A stretch of 64,000 nucleotides of DNA from Rhododendron vialii (taxonomy: Eukaryota > Streptophyta > Magnoliopsida > Ericales > Ericaceae): positions 23,938,611-24,002,610 of the forward strand of contig NC_080558.1 in assembly GCF_030253575.1 (NCBI RefSeq), written 5' to 3'. Made by a program: the position numbers and the translations under genes. Below are positions 1 to 12,395 of this stretch, one piece after another; position 1 is the first letter of the stretch; each line of letters begins with the position of its first letter. The notes beneath the pieces were generated by a model. That model had not been told where the DNA came from. It did not search any database and saw only the letters and a program-made list of their open reading frames with translations.

Positions 1-152
1 AGAACAGGAAGAATTAGTTTCCAGACAGGCCTGAATTGAAAGATGTTAATCATCACCGGATTTCTTTTTGTCATTTTAATATATATATAGAGAGAGTGTC
101 CCCTCCACATAAAGGTGTCCTCATTTTAAAAAAAATGCGGACGTCCCATTTT

Positions 153-425
153 CTCTCATTTTTCGATCAAATTTTGATGATCCAAGCCGCTCAATGTTTT
201 CAGAACGTGATTTTAAAGGAATTGTCATGAAATCAGCAAAAAAAGAGACCTGGAAAGGCTTCATCCGAACAATTTGTTATTGAACTTTATTGAACGGTTC
301 AATAAAAAAATAATCAAATCAAGTCCTTTCCGATTATTTTGTTTGCCAATTTCTTGACGGGTATCGTTAAAATCATGTTCTGAACACATTGAGCGGCTCG
401 GATCATCAAAATTTGATCGGAAACT
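153..425. repeat. Fold-back (inverted) repeat, MITE-like
   Basis: The left arm (about 153-225) and right arm (about 360-425) are imperfect reverse complements around a roughly 130-bp spacer. Both contain a GAGCGGCTCGGATCATC-type core. The same core occurs twice in the larger fold-back element at 16993-17868, so the two belong to related repeat families. No clear terminal target duplication could be assigned, so the outer limits are approximate. An AT dinucleotide run at about 490-506 follows. This is probably a non-autonomous transposon remnant. Confidence 0.6.
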
Positions 426-1597
426 ATGAGATTAAGATTTGAAGGGTTTTTTTAGAGGGTTTTTTTATGGGTTCCCAGAACCGCCCCGATATATATATAT
501 ATATATTACATTACTTTAGCAGGGTTAAAAAAATCCTTGGCATTTGCTCAAATTTCCGGCGCGAATTGTTTTTTCCAGTTCATCTGTTTTGAAGAAAAAT
601 CTAACCATTCCGACTCATAATTTTTAAAGTATATTTATTGTAACATTTTCAATAAGTTATCTACATCGAAACTATGTGGGTTATTACTTACTGCCGTCAT
701 AGTATGGTACCATATCAATATATCATGGTTTGATATATACGCAACAAATTAAACCATAATGTCTGTACAAAAAAAAAAAAAAATTAAAAAAAATAAATAA
801 AACCGTATTGTTATTCATTAATTCCACAGTATTTTCTTCCTCAAGGCTCAATGAAAGTTTCATGTTGTGGGTTTCATGTTGTGGGTTACATCACAAGAAT
901 CGTATCAAAAAATAGTGATATGTTTATTCTTTAGAATCATATATATCGCATCCTAGATCTAATGATGAATTAGGATAATTGAGACAATATTTGACGAGAA
1001 ATTATTCTTTGCTCTTGGAGTAAGACCATGTGGTGCTCCACATATGTTGTGATTGGTTAAAAGTACTGTAGGACCCAAGACTTTTGTGTTGATAAATTAG
1101 GAGACAAAATGACACGTGGTTTATTGTGATTCAGGCTAATCGATTATTTTTGTTTCAGGTCTCACAAATACATTACATAACAATGTTGGAGATGATTTTA
1201 CTTGTAGATCAATAACACTTGTGAATTACTACTATATATATATATTCATAAATTAGTTATATTACTTTCTTGTGAACTGCTACGTACCCCATATAATTGT
1301 TCTCTTCCACCATGAAATCAACTGAAAAGCTTGGCACTTTTGGCCCCACAGTAATGATACCCACTACCCTCCTCTGCCCTTTTCTAAATTAGTAGCAATA
1401 TCTATCTCTCTTAATAAAGTACGATTATAAATCTAGTTGTATCTCTCTTGTCTCCCTTATCATCCATTAGTCATCACTCATCCTCTTATTGCTCCTTTAA
1501 AAATCATGTCATGTTAAACAAAAAGAATGATACAAAGAGTGGGATTCTGGTAGATTAGTGTCTATTTTGATCTTCAGAAGATGACATTTTGAAAACA

Positions 1598-1612
1598 TAC
1601 ACACACACACAC

Positions 1613-1646
<34 letters not shown>
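1598..1646. repeat. CA/GA microsatellite in the presumed 5' UTR
   Basis: A short CA run is followed by about 16 GA units and ends five bases before the ATG at 1651 of the cytochrome b561-type gene. GA-rich tracts are common in plant 5' leaders. Its position makes it likely to be transcribed. Confidence 0.75.
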
Positions 1647-1647
<1 letters not shown>

Positions 1648-1650
1648 AGA

Positions 1651-4600
1651 ATGATCAAGAAGCTGGCTTATTCCACCGCTCCTACAAATTTGATCTTTCT
1701 TACTCTTCCATTAGTCGGTTGCTCTCCACATGAACAGCTCAACAAAGCCAGCAGCCATAGCATCAAGCAAAACAATCACAAGGTGTGTCATTTATTGATC
1801 GTTTCTTCCTTTCACAAAAACCCATGAACATAAAAGCAGTTTAGAGCAACTATCCAACGCGAAATGCTCTTCCTAGCTATCTAAAACTGAAAGCCTTCAA
1901 ATGCTTAATTTTGGCCTAAAAGGCTCCAATGCCAAGGTTTAGAAGCTGCAAAATCTCTGGCACGGGAAATAGATTTTTTTGCAAAATTTTCCCACTTTAT
2001 CTGGCTGTGCATTGAAGCTGCATATAGTGAAGGGCCAAGGTCCACTTTTTTAAAATTAGTTTGTACCGTGTTTCTGGCTTAATTTTGCAGATGCTGAGCG
2101 ATTTGAATTTTGATTATTAATTCTCAAAAAAAGCGAGTAATCTTGACTTATGTATTTTTTGCCAAAGGTCAAATAGGTATTGTTTTGACTTTTGAGTGGG
2201 AGAGTTAAATGGTTAGTTACTTTTACAGATGAGTCATCAGATGACATCTGAGATGACAGTTCATGGGCTTCTCTTATGGGCTTCAATGGGCCTCTTAATG
2301 CCCCTTGGGATACTTACCATTAGAATGTCCAACAGGGAGAAATGCAGGAGATGGTTCAAACTACTCTTCTATATGCATGTCATTTTGCAGGTTTGACATT
2401 CTTCTGCTTAGTGTTAGGTTTTCTCAATTAAAAAAATACACAACAGCAAAAGAAAAGAAAAGAAAATAAATTAAGTTGGTTGGAAATTTATATCTATGGG
2501 ACCAAATAATGCTCCCTCCTTTCCAGAGTCACAAGATGCTATCATTGAAAATTTATATTTGTTTTGCTACATATATAGTCATAGCACACTTTAGCTTTTA
2601 CTTTCTTTCTTTTTTTTAATGCTGGTTAGAAGAATTATATTGGAAACTTTGTGGTGTACAAACAAATTTATATATGCGCCAACAGTTTGATGATAGTCTA
2701 TCGAAACGGTTTTTGTAACACCCATCATATCGGAAGTCTAGGTGATCTTGGGTATATAATGAACCATGTAAGTAAGCTACTACTAGTCCGTTGGGCTTAA
2801 GCATTTTGGACAATGTGGTGTGGCTTGTGGATCAAGATCATGGTATTGAGTCAATGGTCTACATGAGGCGTTACAATTTTAATTGATCATGTTTATCACG
2901 AGTAATTTGGTGGCAGGAAAAATACTAGTTACTATGCAACATTTAGGCCGTGTTTGGATCATAAATTAGGAGACTGATGTAGACAAAAGATTAGAAAATT
3001 ATACAGATATTCAGTTGTTTCACTTCTTTACTTGTCCACTCTCTTATATTTGCTTCCACAAAAATCCTCCACAGATCCGTGACCATACAAATACACCCTT
3101 AAGAAAACCATCATGGTTTATCAAATTCTTTCTTGTAGATGAAGGTAATGATGAAAGGATGTTCAATATTTGAATTAAATTCTCCTTTTTTCTTTTCATT
3201 TAGCAAGGAAAGAGAATATTGAACAAGATTATCGTGCAATATGGGTAATAACATGAAGATGCTAATTAATGTTTTATGATAATTAAATAAACATGGTTTA
3301 AATTGCAATTTTCTTTTTTACTGTATATGTGATAAATCATGTTTGCTTCCATTATGTTCATTGAAACAGACAGTTTCAGTGCTTCTTGCCACTGCTGGAG
3401 CAGTCCTATCCATAAAAAGTTTTGAGAACTCATTCAACAACCACCACCAAAGAATAGGCTTAGCTCTTTATGCCGCCATTTTGTTGCAAGCCTTCATTGG
3501 ATTTCGCCGGCCTCATAGGCAAGTTATTTCATTTCTCCACACTTAATTTTTGAATTTCCGAAAGCCGCCGTCATTAACCAAATATTATTCTAATACTAGC
3601 TAGCTATAACATAAATCATTGCTAAAATATTTAAAGAGAAATGAGTATACTAATTAATAGATGCAAGACTAACAGACCCTTCATGATTACGCAATTGCAT
3701 CCCTCTTTGCTATGCAATCTAACATTGGCAATCACAAGCCTATGTTGCTGAGTAATTTGACATTGAACTTAATTATCTTTGTCTATGTTGAGCCTCAAAT
3801 CTATGTTGATCAGACCTAATAGTCACACAATTGCATCCTTTCTTTGGGTTTACAATATAAGTACTCTCATTCCATAATTTTTTTTCCCATAGATAAAGGG
3901 AGTGAAAAAATTAGAGTAATTTAACCTGCTTTTTGTGTTCTATTGTAGACTTGATGCTGAAAATTTTCAAAACCGCGTTGTTAGTTTTTACCATCTATTT
4001 GCGTGTTTACATTATATCCTTTTTGTATCTATTTGTACATTTTTTAGGCTTATATACGTTTTTGGTCCCCAATATACTTTTTAAGTGTCATTTTCCCCCC
4101 CAAGCTTTCAATTGCATTATAGACTTACTTAAAAATGTCTATATTGAGGACCAAAATAATACCCAATCCATAAAAGGAGGACCAAAAAGGTGAATATAAT
4201 ATATTGGCAAAATGATTACAAAGCCTCCAAGTGTTGACAGCAAAAAGAAATGGTGTTTTGGGTCAGGGATGAATTTGATGCACATTTAAACATTGAGGAC
4301 GAAATTTGTGCAATTGAAATTTGGGGCTTACGCTTGTTCATCAGATAGAAGAGTGAAGATTTTTTTTCCTAATAGTCAAAACACAGTGTTGCAAATAGGT
4401 AAATGATCAATGATACATTTTTTCTTTGTAATTTTGTAAGGGAATATTACACTAAACCATTAAATAATTTCACATTTCTAAATGCGGTTCTTCAACAATC
4501 TACATTTTTGAACTTGACCCACTTAGTAACTAATGCCCAATTTTTTAATGAAAAATAACGTTGAATCTCTCTCATTTTGGCTTCTTAATTTACGCATTTT

Positions 4601-5724
4601 CGCTTTCCTTGTCGACTATTGGACTTTTTCATTTTAACCTTCTAACTACTGTTCTTTCTTACTTCGGTCCTTTGGTTTAATGTCACGTGGCCTTTTCTGG
4701 TAGAAAACTTTATAGGGTTGCTAACTGAAATAATATTATTCACAGAAATGGAATAGTTTAAGAGTCGAAATTGACAAAATCTAATGTTTAAGGGCCAGAG
4801 TGAAAACCCTCCAGTACTCCAGGAGTGCGAACGTTTAGAATTGTATAATGCGTCATTGTTTGGTACAACTTTTATGTTTTTCGCTTAAATTTTAAATTTA
4901 AGAGACTCCGATCTTGTAGTTTTTTTTTTTCTTACTCTGCTAATAATAATTATCACCTTTCATCATAAGTTAAGGCGGTTAAGCTCTAACAAAGCACTTT
5001 AACCATTGAATTTCAGCTATTGTTTTTACGCGCATGCTAATTTAAATCCAATTATACTCTTTTGATCGAGTTTTACAAACTCTATGATGCCTTTTGGCTT
5101 TGATTTTGGGGACATAGTTCTACAGCAAAACATCTCTTTAGCTCCTCTGTTTCTTGGAGGTATAGGGGACTACTATTTCAGTGGTATTTTGATAACAGCT
5201 ACTTTGTGCATATGTTGTCCAAAGTTCGGTCTGACTCTAATCTTTTTCCGCCCATACCTCCAATGATTTGGGACTAGATGGGCTCTGTTGTTATTGTTGT
5301 TCGAGTTTTACAAACTTTACCCTTCATTTTAACATTTTGCAGGAAATCAAAAGGTAGAAGTTTATGGTACTTTGCGCATTGGGTACTTGGAACAACAATT
5401 TCCCTAGTCGGAATTTTCAACATCTACACGGGATTAGAAGCCTTCCACAAGAGAACATCAAGAAGTACAAGGCTTTGGACCATCCTTTTCACAGCACAAA
5501 TATTTTTCATGGCATTTTTATACCTTTTCCAAGACAAATGGGATTACATTCAAAAACAAGGGATTGTTTTGGGGAATGAGGCAATTTCACCGTCTGATCA
5601 AACAATTCCACCCCCACAGGAAAACCAAAAGGAGTCGAACTTTGAACCATCTACGAAAAGCAATTCCCTTGGGAGTTATTTTTCCAAAAGCAATGCCCTC
5701 AAGAAATTATTCCAACTAACATGA
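1651..5724 (+). CDS. Cytochrome b561 domain-containing protein (4 exons)
   Basis: The four exons are 1651-1782, 2229-2390, 3370-3518 and 5343-5724, which join in frame to 274 codons plus stop. Introns 1 and 2 are GT-AG. Intron 3 starts with GC in a perfect AG|GCAAGT context and ends in AG. The product is a polytopic membrane protein of the b561 family, which carry electrons across membranes using two hemes. An N-terminal hydrophobic segment (about 12-23) could be a signal peptide. Four or five further hydrophobic segments lie at about 55-76, 88-115, 125-143, 157-178 and 192-210. Histidines at residues 56, 94, 123/124 and 160 fit the four heme ligands of the CYB561 core. The C-terminal 60 residues are polar and low complexity. 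The lack of a DOMON domain places it with the short plant proteins of the At2g30890/At4g18260 type. The ATG at 1651 is the first in frame after the GA-rich leader. An alternative start at 2229 would drop exon 1. Confidence 0.85.
3519..5342 (+). other. GC-AG intron 3 of the cytochrome b561-type gene
   Basis: The donor reads AG|GCAAGT and the acceptor TTTTGCAG. Splicing completes a split arginine codon and keeps the frame. No suitable GT donor lies at the exon border. The 1.8-kb intron is AT-rich, and I see no other gene in it. Confidence 0.75.
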
Positions 5725-6534
5725 GAGAGGTTATTGCCAAAAACTTATCGGTCTTTTTCTTTTAAAAAAAAAAACTTTTCGGTACTTTTATTTTCTTAAT
5801 TGTAGTGTACTGTTCTTTTTTTTTCTTTTTCTTTTTTTGATGGGCATAATGGTGCTCCTCTTTTTTATGCTTCCACTTTATGTGAGAGAATGTCCTTCTT
5901 CTTTTCTTTTTTTTACTGTATTTATTACTAAATGAACGTGCGCTAAAAGGGGAGGGAGTAAAATGTATTTCTTTTTATTACAAGAACTATTGTACATTCA
6001 TGAAAATAAATAGTTGATATATTGTTGTTTATACCAATTTATGACCTTGGTAAGAACGTGATTTTCCATGCATTTTCAACTTCCGTAAGTGCTTTAGATT
6101 CGATTCAATTCAATTAATTATATTTTTTCGCAATTCATAATTGTCAGATGGATTAATTAGATATTTGTCATTCGATAATTTGCCGGTCACCGCCATGCCA
6201 TTTGAAACAAACTGGCCAACGACCATTTTAAACCCACTGCGTTTCCAAGCCCAAACTCATTCCTTGTACAGTTCAAAAAATCTTCTACGGGAAATTACTA
6301 GCCGGTTCCTTTTTTGTTTGGTGTTCCGTGTGGATCCTCTTTTGTCGCACTATCTCACCCCTGGGCCCTTTTTTTAAAGATATTTCTATTATTTTGCCCT
6401 CATTTTGGAGGTCGCTCCCTCGCATGGATAACATATAAACCTGTGGTTGATTTTGACAATGTGGACATATTTTGTTTTTGTTACTTTTTCTATTATAAAG
6501 TTTAAGATTTGATATCTTTTATTATATATATGTA
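5725..6534 (+). other. 3' flank of the b561-type gene and transposon-end-like sequence
   Basis: The segment is T-rich, with an AATAAA hexamer at 6005-6010 that could serve polyadenylation. From about 6290 to 6425 it resembles, in reverse, the sequence at 12190-12316 and 14945-15082. All three have a GGGAAATT or AATTTCCC edge followed by a GGGCAAAATAGTAA-like stretch, and so look like ends of one transposon family. No coding sequence is supported. Confidence 0.4.
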
Positions 6535-7059
6535 TCTATATAATAAAACAGCTCAGTATTTGAATCATATAGTCATAAATCTAACGGCCCAATCTCTCAT
6601 AAATCCTATTGAAATCCTATTTTCAATATTCTTTAATCTTTCCTATTCCAACTCTCTTTTGTTATGGAAAGATAGAAAGTAATAAAATTTCATTGCCAAA
6701 AAAAGAGCCGGATTTTGAAATAACAAAGGGAAGTAATTTTGAAACCTTAGCACTCTCTCTCTCTCCGAAGAAGGGCGAAATCTTTTCTAACTTTTCCTAT
6801 CTCAATTCTCTTTTGTTATAGAAAAATAGAAAGTACTAATAAAATGGGGAATTTAGAAGCCATCCCCAAAAAGTAGGTTCGGACTTAATTTAGTCCTGAC
6901 AAAAATATTCCTTATTTATTTCAATCATTTTTCTTGACTTTTCATGCATTTTTACTATTTTGTCAATTCTTCTTAACTTTTTGTGTACATGTCCATTTTT
7001 AGTAAAATTTATATTTTTAGAATCAACTCCTGATCAATATTATTTCAGACAAAAATACC

Positions 7060-8250
7060 TTGGCTATGTGAACTGGCTATGAGAACTGCCAATTCTCATA
7101 GCCAGTTAACATAATATTTCGAACAAAAATATTCCCACCAGTCCACATAGCCCGAGTTAACATATTATTTTTGACAAAAATACCCCTAAACTATGGCTAT
7201 GAGAACTGAGGCTATGAGAGCTATATTTTTAGAATCAATTCCTGAATCATATTATTTCGGAAAAAAATACCATTGCCTATGTGAACTGACTATGAGAATT
7301 GCCAAGTCTCATAGTCAATTCTATGATAACTGGCTATGCGAACTGGCTATGTGAACTCCCAATTCTTATAGTCAGTTCTATGAGGATTGGCTATGAGAAG
7401 TGACTGTTCTCATAGAAAACTAGCTTTGTGAACTGAATTATGTGAATTGGCTATGTGAATTGAAAAATACATAGTTCACATAGTCTTAACACACACTAAA
7501 ATACACAATTCTCATAAAAATTATATAGTTCTCATAGAAAATACACGATTCTAATAGACAGTTCTTATAGATAATACACAGTTCTCATAGAAAAATACGC
7601 AGTTCTCATAAAAAAATACACACTTCTCATAGACAGTTCTTATGAACAAAACACAGTTTTCATAGAAAAATATACAGCTCTCATAGAAAATATACACACG
7701 AACAAAAATTGAACAAAAATAAAAAGGTAATCAAAATCAAATATAGTTATAAAATGTTCTGGGTCTTTAAAAAGTAATCAAAGTAAAAAAGTAATAGTTC
7801 ACATAGGAATAAATTGATTTAGAATTGAATTTTTACATCCAAGTCTCATAGTCAATTCTATAAGAACTGCTCAGTTCTCATAGAGAATTGGCTATGTGAA
7901 CTGAACTATGAGAACTAGTTATGTGAACTGCAAATTTTCATATTCAGTTCTATGAGAACTACTAGTTTTCATAAGAATTGGCTATGAGAACTAGTTTTGT
8001 GAACTGGTTATGAAAACTGGACTATGTGAACTGAAAAATATACAGTTCACATAGTCTTACAACACATTAAATACATAATTCTCATAAAAAATATATAGTT
8101 CTCATAAAAAATATACGATTCTAATAGACAGTTCTCATGAACAATATACAGTTCTCATAGAAAAATACACAATTCTTATAAAAAAAATATACAGTTCTCA
8201 TAGAAAACTCTCATAACAATACACAGTTCTCATAGAAAAATACACACACG
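7060..8250. repeat. Field of short direct and inverted CTATGAGAACTG repeats
   Basis: Dozens of variants of CTATGAGAACTG and its complement CAGTTCTCATAG alternate here, with spacers such as GAAAAATACA. Copies are plus-oriented on the left of each sub-block and minus-oriented on the right, so the stretch can form many hairpins. It lies inside the Helitron at 6535-9360. No coding sequence is supported. Confidence 0.8.
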
Positions 8251-8459
8251 AACAAAACTTCTAACCTTGAAATTAGTGTGAGAGTAAAATCCTAACCTTA
8301 AAATTAAATTACAACAGCCATAGTAGAGTGTAATATGGAGTTACGGATGACGAAATAGTTGGGCAATTCGATTGAGAACACATAATTGATGAAAATTAAC
8401 TAGATAAAATAAAATTTTAAATAAAATAAATAAAGCCAAAGTATCCTAACATGAGATCT

Positions 8460-9060
8460 AATTACTTGAATCTTAAAGTAATCTGCGAGATTCCAGCAAA
8501 AAGAGTTCCCAAGCATTTGGTTGATGGTTTCAGACACACTGTCAAGAACAATATCCACAACAGAAGTTGGCCGTTACCTAAAGACAGGACTAACAAGTCT
8601 TCGACGCCGTGATTTTCTCCTTTCAAGTCTTCAAAGCCATGATTTTCTCCTTTCAAATTTATCGAATTCGTCTGCTGATTCCGCTCCCTTGAGGATCGAC
8701 AACATTGACCAGAATTTTTCATCGGAGACGACTGAGCACAACGAGGAAAGTCGCAGAGCAGCAGCTGGATATGTTTTCGGATTACCTTCTCGATTCACTC
8801 GTCGAAGAATGCAAATTCTTGTCGGAGAGGAGCCGGCGGCCATGGTCGGCCATCGGTGGAGGGAGAGCGAGAGAGAGGAGTTGGTGTGTCGATGACAGTG
8901 GTTTAGAGAGAGAGAGAGAAGGGAGAGGGGTTTCAGTTTTTATGTTTGGTCGTGGAATATATTGGGGGGCAAAAAAGTCCTCCAGTAACATAACCGAGCC
9001 ATCTAGTTTCGGTAAAAAATATTTAGGGTTGGGATCAAACCAAACCTGAAAAGGAGGACT
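8460..9060. other. Gene-like segment inside the Helitron, unassigned
   Basis: Base composition rises from AT-rich to mixed or GC-richer here, and overlapping reading frames of about 70-125 codons exist on both strands. The minus-strand frame from 8843 starts MAAGSSPTRICILRRVNREG and resembles a first exon, while the plus-strand frame 8521-8895 is an alternative. A local direct duplication of GATTTTCTCCTTTCAA lies at about 8612-8660. A captured 5' gene fragment near the Helitron 3' end is plausible, but I do not recognise the family. Confidence 0.3.
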
Positions 9061-9360
9061 GACCTCTAATTTTCTATAATAAAATTTCATGTATAAAATT
9101 AGTGTAAGGGAAATTGTAAACTAAACAAAGCGTAAGAAATAATTTTGTTTATCGGTTGATCAATTTCAATTTTTTTTGTGTGTGTGTTTTTTTTGGTAAA
9201 CTAAACAAAAGGGTAAGAAAAAAATCTGTTTGATCCTAATTTAAGAAAAAATCTTTCCATATAAATTAGTTTCATTAGCGGGGGTGGTCAATAATTTCAC
9301 AATTCATTTTAGGTGTTCAAAATGCGTTGCGCTGTGCCTTCAGACATGGGAAAACTCTAG

Positions 9361-9842
9361 TATATATATAATATAGATATACACATATAAAATTTAGATT
9401 TTTAGAACATACTCAACAAGATCTATCCAACAAGACCCATATTTAATTTGAATTTATTTGCAAAAAATCGCAATTTTTGGGGGTGTAAATTGTTTGATAT
9501 CGAGAATTGTGGACCGTCTATTGGACCGTCTATTGTGTGTGAGTTTTGTATAATAATGAGTGTAAATTTTTTGTTATTGGGGGTGTGAGTTGTTGTGTAT
9601 TTTTAGGTGTGAATTGTCTGTTGTAATTAAGGGTGTGAATTATCTGTTATAGGGGTGTGAATTGTTGTATAAGGGTGTAAATTACGTGTCATGTCCTAAA
9701 TTTTAAACATAATAATAATTTTCTCATAAAGAAAATATCAACATTATACCGTTCCCCAAATGACATGCCATATCATACATTGAACCCCCATGTTTCAAAT
9801 ATTACAACCAAATGGGTCACAACCCACATTTCATAAGTAATA
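9361..9842. repeat. AT-rich flank with GGGTGTGAATTGT repeats
   Basis: At about 9478-9700 variants of GGTGTGAATTGT recur every 20-35 bases. The motif is related to the larger GTGTGAATTC fields at 11270-12190 and 13500-14080. No gene is seen. Confidence 0.6.
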
Positions 9843-10114
9843 CTCCCTTCGTCCATTTTTAAATGTCCTATTTCGTAACTCCAACTTATTAAAAAAACAT
9901 CATCATTATACCTTTCACATCAACTTTTTCCTCCACTTTCCCTACTTACCCATCATCATTACACTTTTTACTCAATAACTTTTCAAAATGGAATCTACTT
10001 TTAGGGACAAAATAGACAATATACTAACTTTTACCCACTAACTTTACCAAATGGACACTTATTAAGGGACAGCCCAAAATGAAATACTGGACTATAATAA
10101 GGGGACGGAGGGAG
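9843..10114. mobile_element. Stowaway-type MITE (Tc1/mariner), 272 bp, copy 1
   Basis: The termini read CTCCCTTCGTCC and GGACGGAGGGAG, the canonical Stowaway inverted repeat, and TA duplications flank them at 9841-9842 and 10115-10116. It has exactly the same length as the copy at 26629-26900 and is nearly identical to its reverse complement. Non-coding. Confidence 0.92.
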
Positions 10115-10715
10115 TATATAGAAGATAAAAAAAGTTAAGTGTTTTACATTCATCCCAATTATTGATAGATAAAGTAAAAGGTTATATTTCCATCAACAAA
10201 ATAGGATATACATACACGGTAAAATAACTCATAGATGTTAGCTCTTCAATAGAATGTTAGTATACGCACGTCAAACATTTCATGCTACTGACTTTGGTTT
10301 GTACCCAAAAAAGAAAGGGTTGAGCATACATTTGCCTAGTACGAAATTCTCTACTAACTGTAAATGTATATGAGATAACAGGTATGAAGGATAAACGTAT
10401 TGTGAGTAATGAGGAACTCAGATACAACATGTCAAGTGTGACCCACATTCTGGAAATTTGGGACTTTGTACGTCTCTTGCCTAGTGACACACATGAAGGT
10501 GGTCCTAGTCTGTGTCCCTTGGGATTCTTCCAGGCTGGCCCAAATTTGTCACTGTCTACCTGTCTAAACCCACTGTGTGTCAAGTCCATTCCACATAAGC
10601 CCTGTTTTAAATAAACTGTCAAAAGTACCCCCACCCTCACCCTTACAGACCATACTCACACACACACACACTCTCTTTTCCCAGTTTCCACAGTTCTCTT
10701 CCGATCTACAGAACA

Positions 10716-11039
10716 ATGGAAGGCGAAGAAGAAGATCCGTCGAATGCAACCCAAACAATGGAAGGCGGTGGAGGTTACGAAGGCAGTGGTGGTGGCGCCG
10801 AGTATGAAGGCAGCGGCAATGGAGGATATGGAGCTTGTGACGGTGGAGGTTACGGCGATGGCGGCGGCGGGAGTCGTGGTGGTGGCGGCGACAGAGGAGG
10901 AGGCGGCGGCGGCGGATATGGCAGTAATTCACAGAATCGAGATGCTTCCAGTTTTGTCCGAGTTAACTCGGCTGAACGGGTTGGCGCTCCATTCCGATTT
11001 CCCCAATTCTGCTGGTTAGTCGGAAGCCTAGAAGCTTGA
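10716..11039 (+). CDS. Small glycine-rich protein ORF (107 aa)
   Basis: The frame opens with an acidic stretch (MEGEEEDPS), continues with a Gly/Tyr/Ser-rich block at about residues 18-71, and closes with a non-repetitive tail containing FRFPQFCW. Gly-rich blocks like this occur in plant cell-wall and RNA-binding proteins, but no RNA-recognition motif is present and the tail matches nothing I know. The 5' flank holds a CA run (about 10657-10670) and pyrimidine-rich sequence typical of a plant leader. GGN repeats open several frames, so the ORF could be an artefact of the repeat or the first exon of a broken gene. The flank at 10520-10640 is similar to that at 12315-12895, which suggests the whole unit is a dispersed repeat. 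Confidence 0.35.
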   Translation: MEGEEEDPSNATQTMEGGGGYEGSGGGAEYEGSGNGGYGACDGGGYGDGGGGSRGGGGDRGGGGGGGYGSNSQNRDASSFVRVNSAERVGAPFRFPQFCWLVGSLEA

Positions 11040-11269
11040 AGTTCATCCCGACTCTGTTTTCGGAGGGAATCTCCTATGATACGATTGGACTCTATCAGCA
11101 TCGCCTTCTTCCCCATTTTCCATTTTCCAACTTCAAAGCTTCATTGGCTTTGTTTCTTATTTTACACTAGATCTCGTGATTTTTTCAAAAGTTGCTTTAT
11201 TTGTTTTTTTTTAAAGTTTAATCAGTTGTTTACCAGAATTTAGATTTTTTTTTTCCTACAATGAATTTA

Positions 11270-12195
11270 GAGGCGTGAATTGTGCAGTTTTAATGTGCAG
11301 AATGCAATTGTGAAGTGAACTGTGCATTTAGGAGTGTGAATTGTGTAATTTGGAGTGTAAATTCTACATTTAGGGGATGTGAACTGTATCGATGGCATAT
11401 GAATTCTGCGAAAAAAGATGTAAATTCACATTTTCAAGAATTCATCTAGAATTCACATTGAGAATTTATATCCCAAGAATTCACACAAACAATTCATCCA
11501 AAATTCACCAAAAATTCACACATCCAGAATTCACCCAGAATTCTTTGATTTTTGGGGATTTACACCAATAATTCACACCTAGAATTTACACTCAAAATTT
11601 ACCTCAAGAATTCTGGGAGTGTGAATTCTGCATATGGGTGTGAATTCTGAAAAGATCTGAAGATGTGAATTTTAGAGAGTGAAATCTAGGAGTGTAAAAA
11701 GTTTATAAGGGCAAAATAGTAAGAACATCTTTAAAAAGGGTTTGGATGAAATAGCAGGCAAAAAAAGTGTGAATTTCTCATTTGCGTGTGAATTGTATCT
11801 TTTTAAAAAATTTGAATTCTGATGGTGTGAATAGTGAAGGCGTGTGAATTTTAGTGGTGTGAAATCTTGTAAAGAGGGTGTGAATTCTGCAAATGGATGT
11901 GAATTCGGAGGTGTGAATTCTTGCAAAGAAGTGTGAATTTGGGGGATGTAAATTCTGCAAAAGGATGTGAATTCGGGGGTGTGAATTCTGCAAAGGGATG
12001 TGAATTCGGAAGTATGGATTCTTGCAAAGGGGTGTAAATTTGAGGGGTGTAAATTCTGCGAAATGATGTGAATTCGGAGGTTGCGAATTCTTGCAAATGT
12101 GTGTGAATTCTGCAAAGGTGTGTGAATTCTTGGCGGTGCAAATTCTTCAGAGAGGTGTGAATTCTGTGGGGGTGTGAATTTTGTGGGTGTTAAAA
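11270..12195. repeat. Degenerate GTGTGAATTCTGCAAA repeat field
   Basis: A unit close to GGTGTGAATTCTGCAAAG recurs tens of times with variable 20-35-base spacing, mostly in one orientation from 11720 onward and with inverted copies at 11400-11600. Minus-strand frames of up to 183 codons rich in HPSEFT-like words are translations of the repeat and not genes. Related fields occur at 9478-9700 and 13500-14080. Confidence 0.8.
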
Positions 12196-12395
12196 AGTGA
12201 AAAGGGCAAAATAGTAAAAGCATATTTAAAAAGGGCCTAGATGGAATAGCACTTACAAAAGAGGGTTTGCATGGAACCTATACAAAAAAATAGGACCCGC
12301 CAGGAATTTTCCCAATCGGGGTTCTGACTGGCCGGTCCCTTTTTGTCCGCGTCCACCCATCCAAACCCATCCTTTGTCAAGCTTATCTTGCATAA

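Larger units (their letters stand above)
6535..9360 (+). mobile_element. Non-autonomous Helitron, 2.8 kb, both ends present
   Basis: The 5' end begins TCTATATAATAAAACAG just after an A (6534). The 3' end is CTAG (9357-9360) followed by T (9361). These are the hallmarks of Helitron insertion between A and T without target duplication. Eight bases before CTAG lies a degenerate stem-loop at 9332-9349 (seven-base stem with wobble pairs and one mismatch, TTCA loop). Both flanks are TA-rich. No helicase or Rep domain is visible, so the element is non-autonomous. It contains a repeat field (7060-8250) and a gene-like segment (8460-9050). Confidence 0.75.

Noticed and set aside
11672..12223. Minus-strand frame of 183 codons rich in His/Pro/Ser/Phe
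   Set aside because: It is a translation of the GTGTGAATTC repeat. Alternative frames are equally open and no domain is present.
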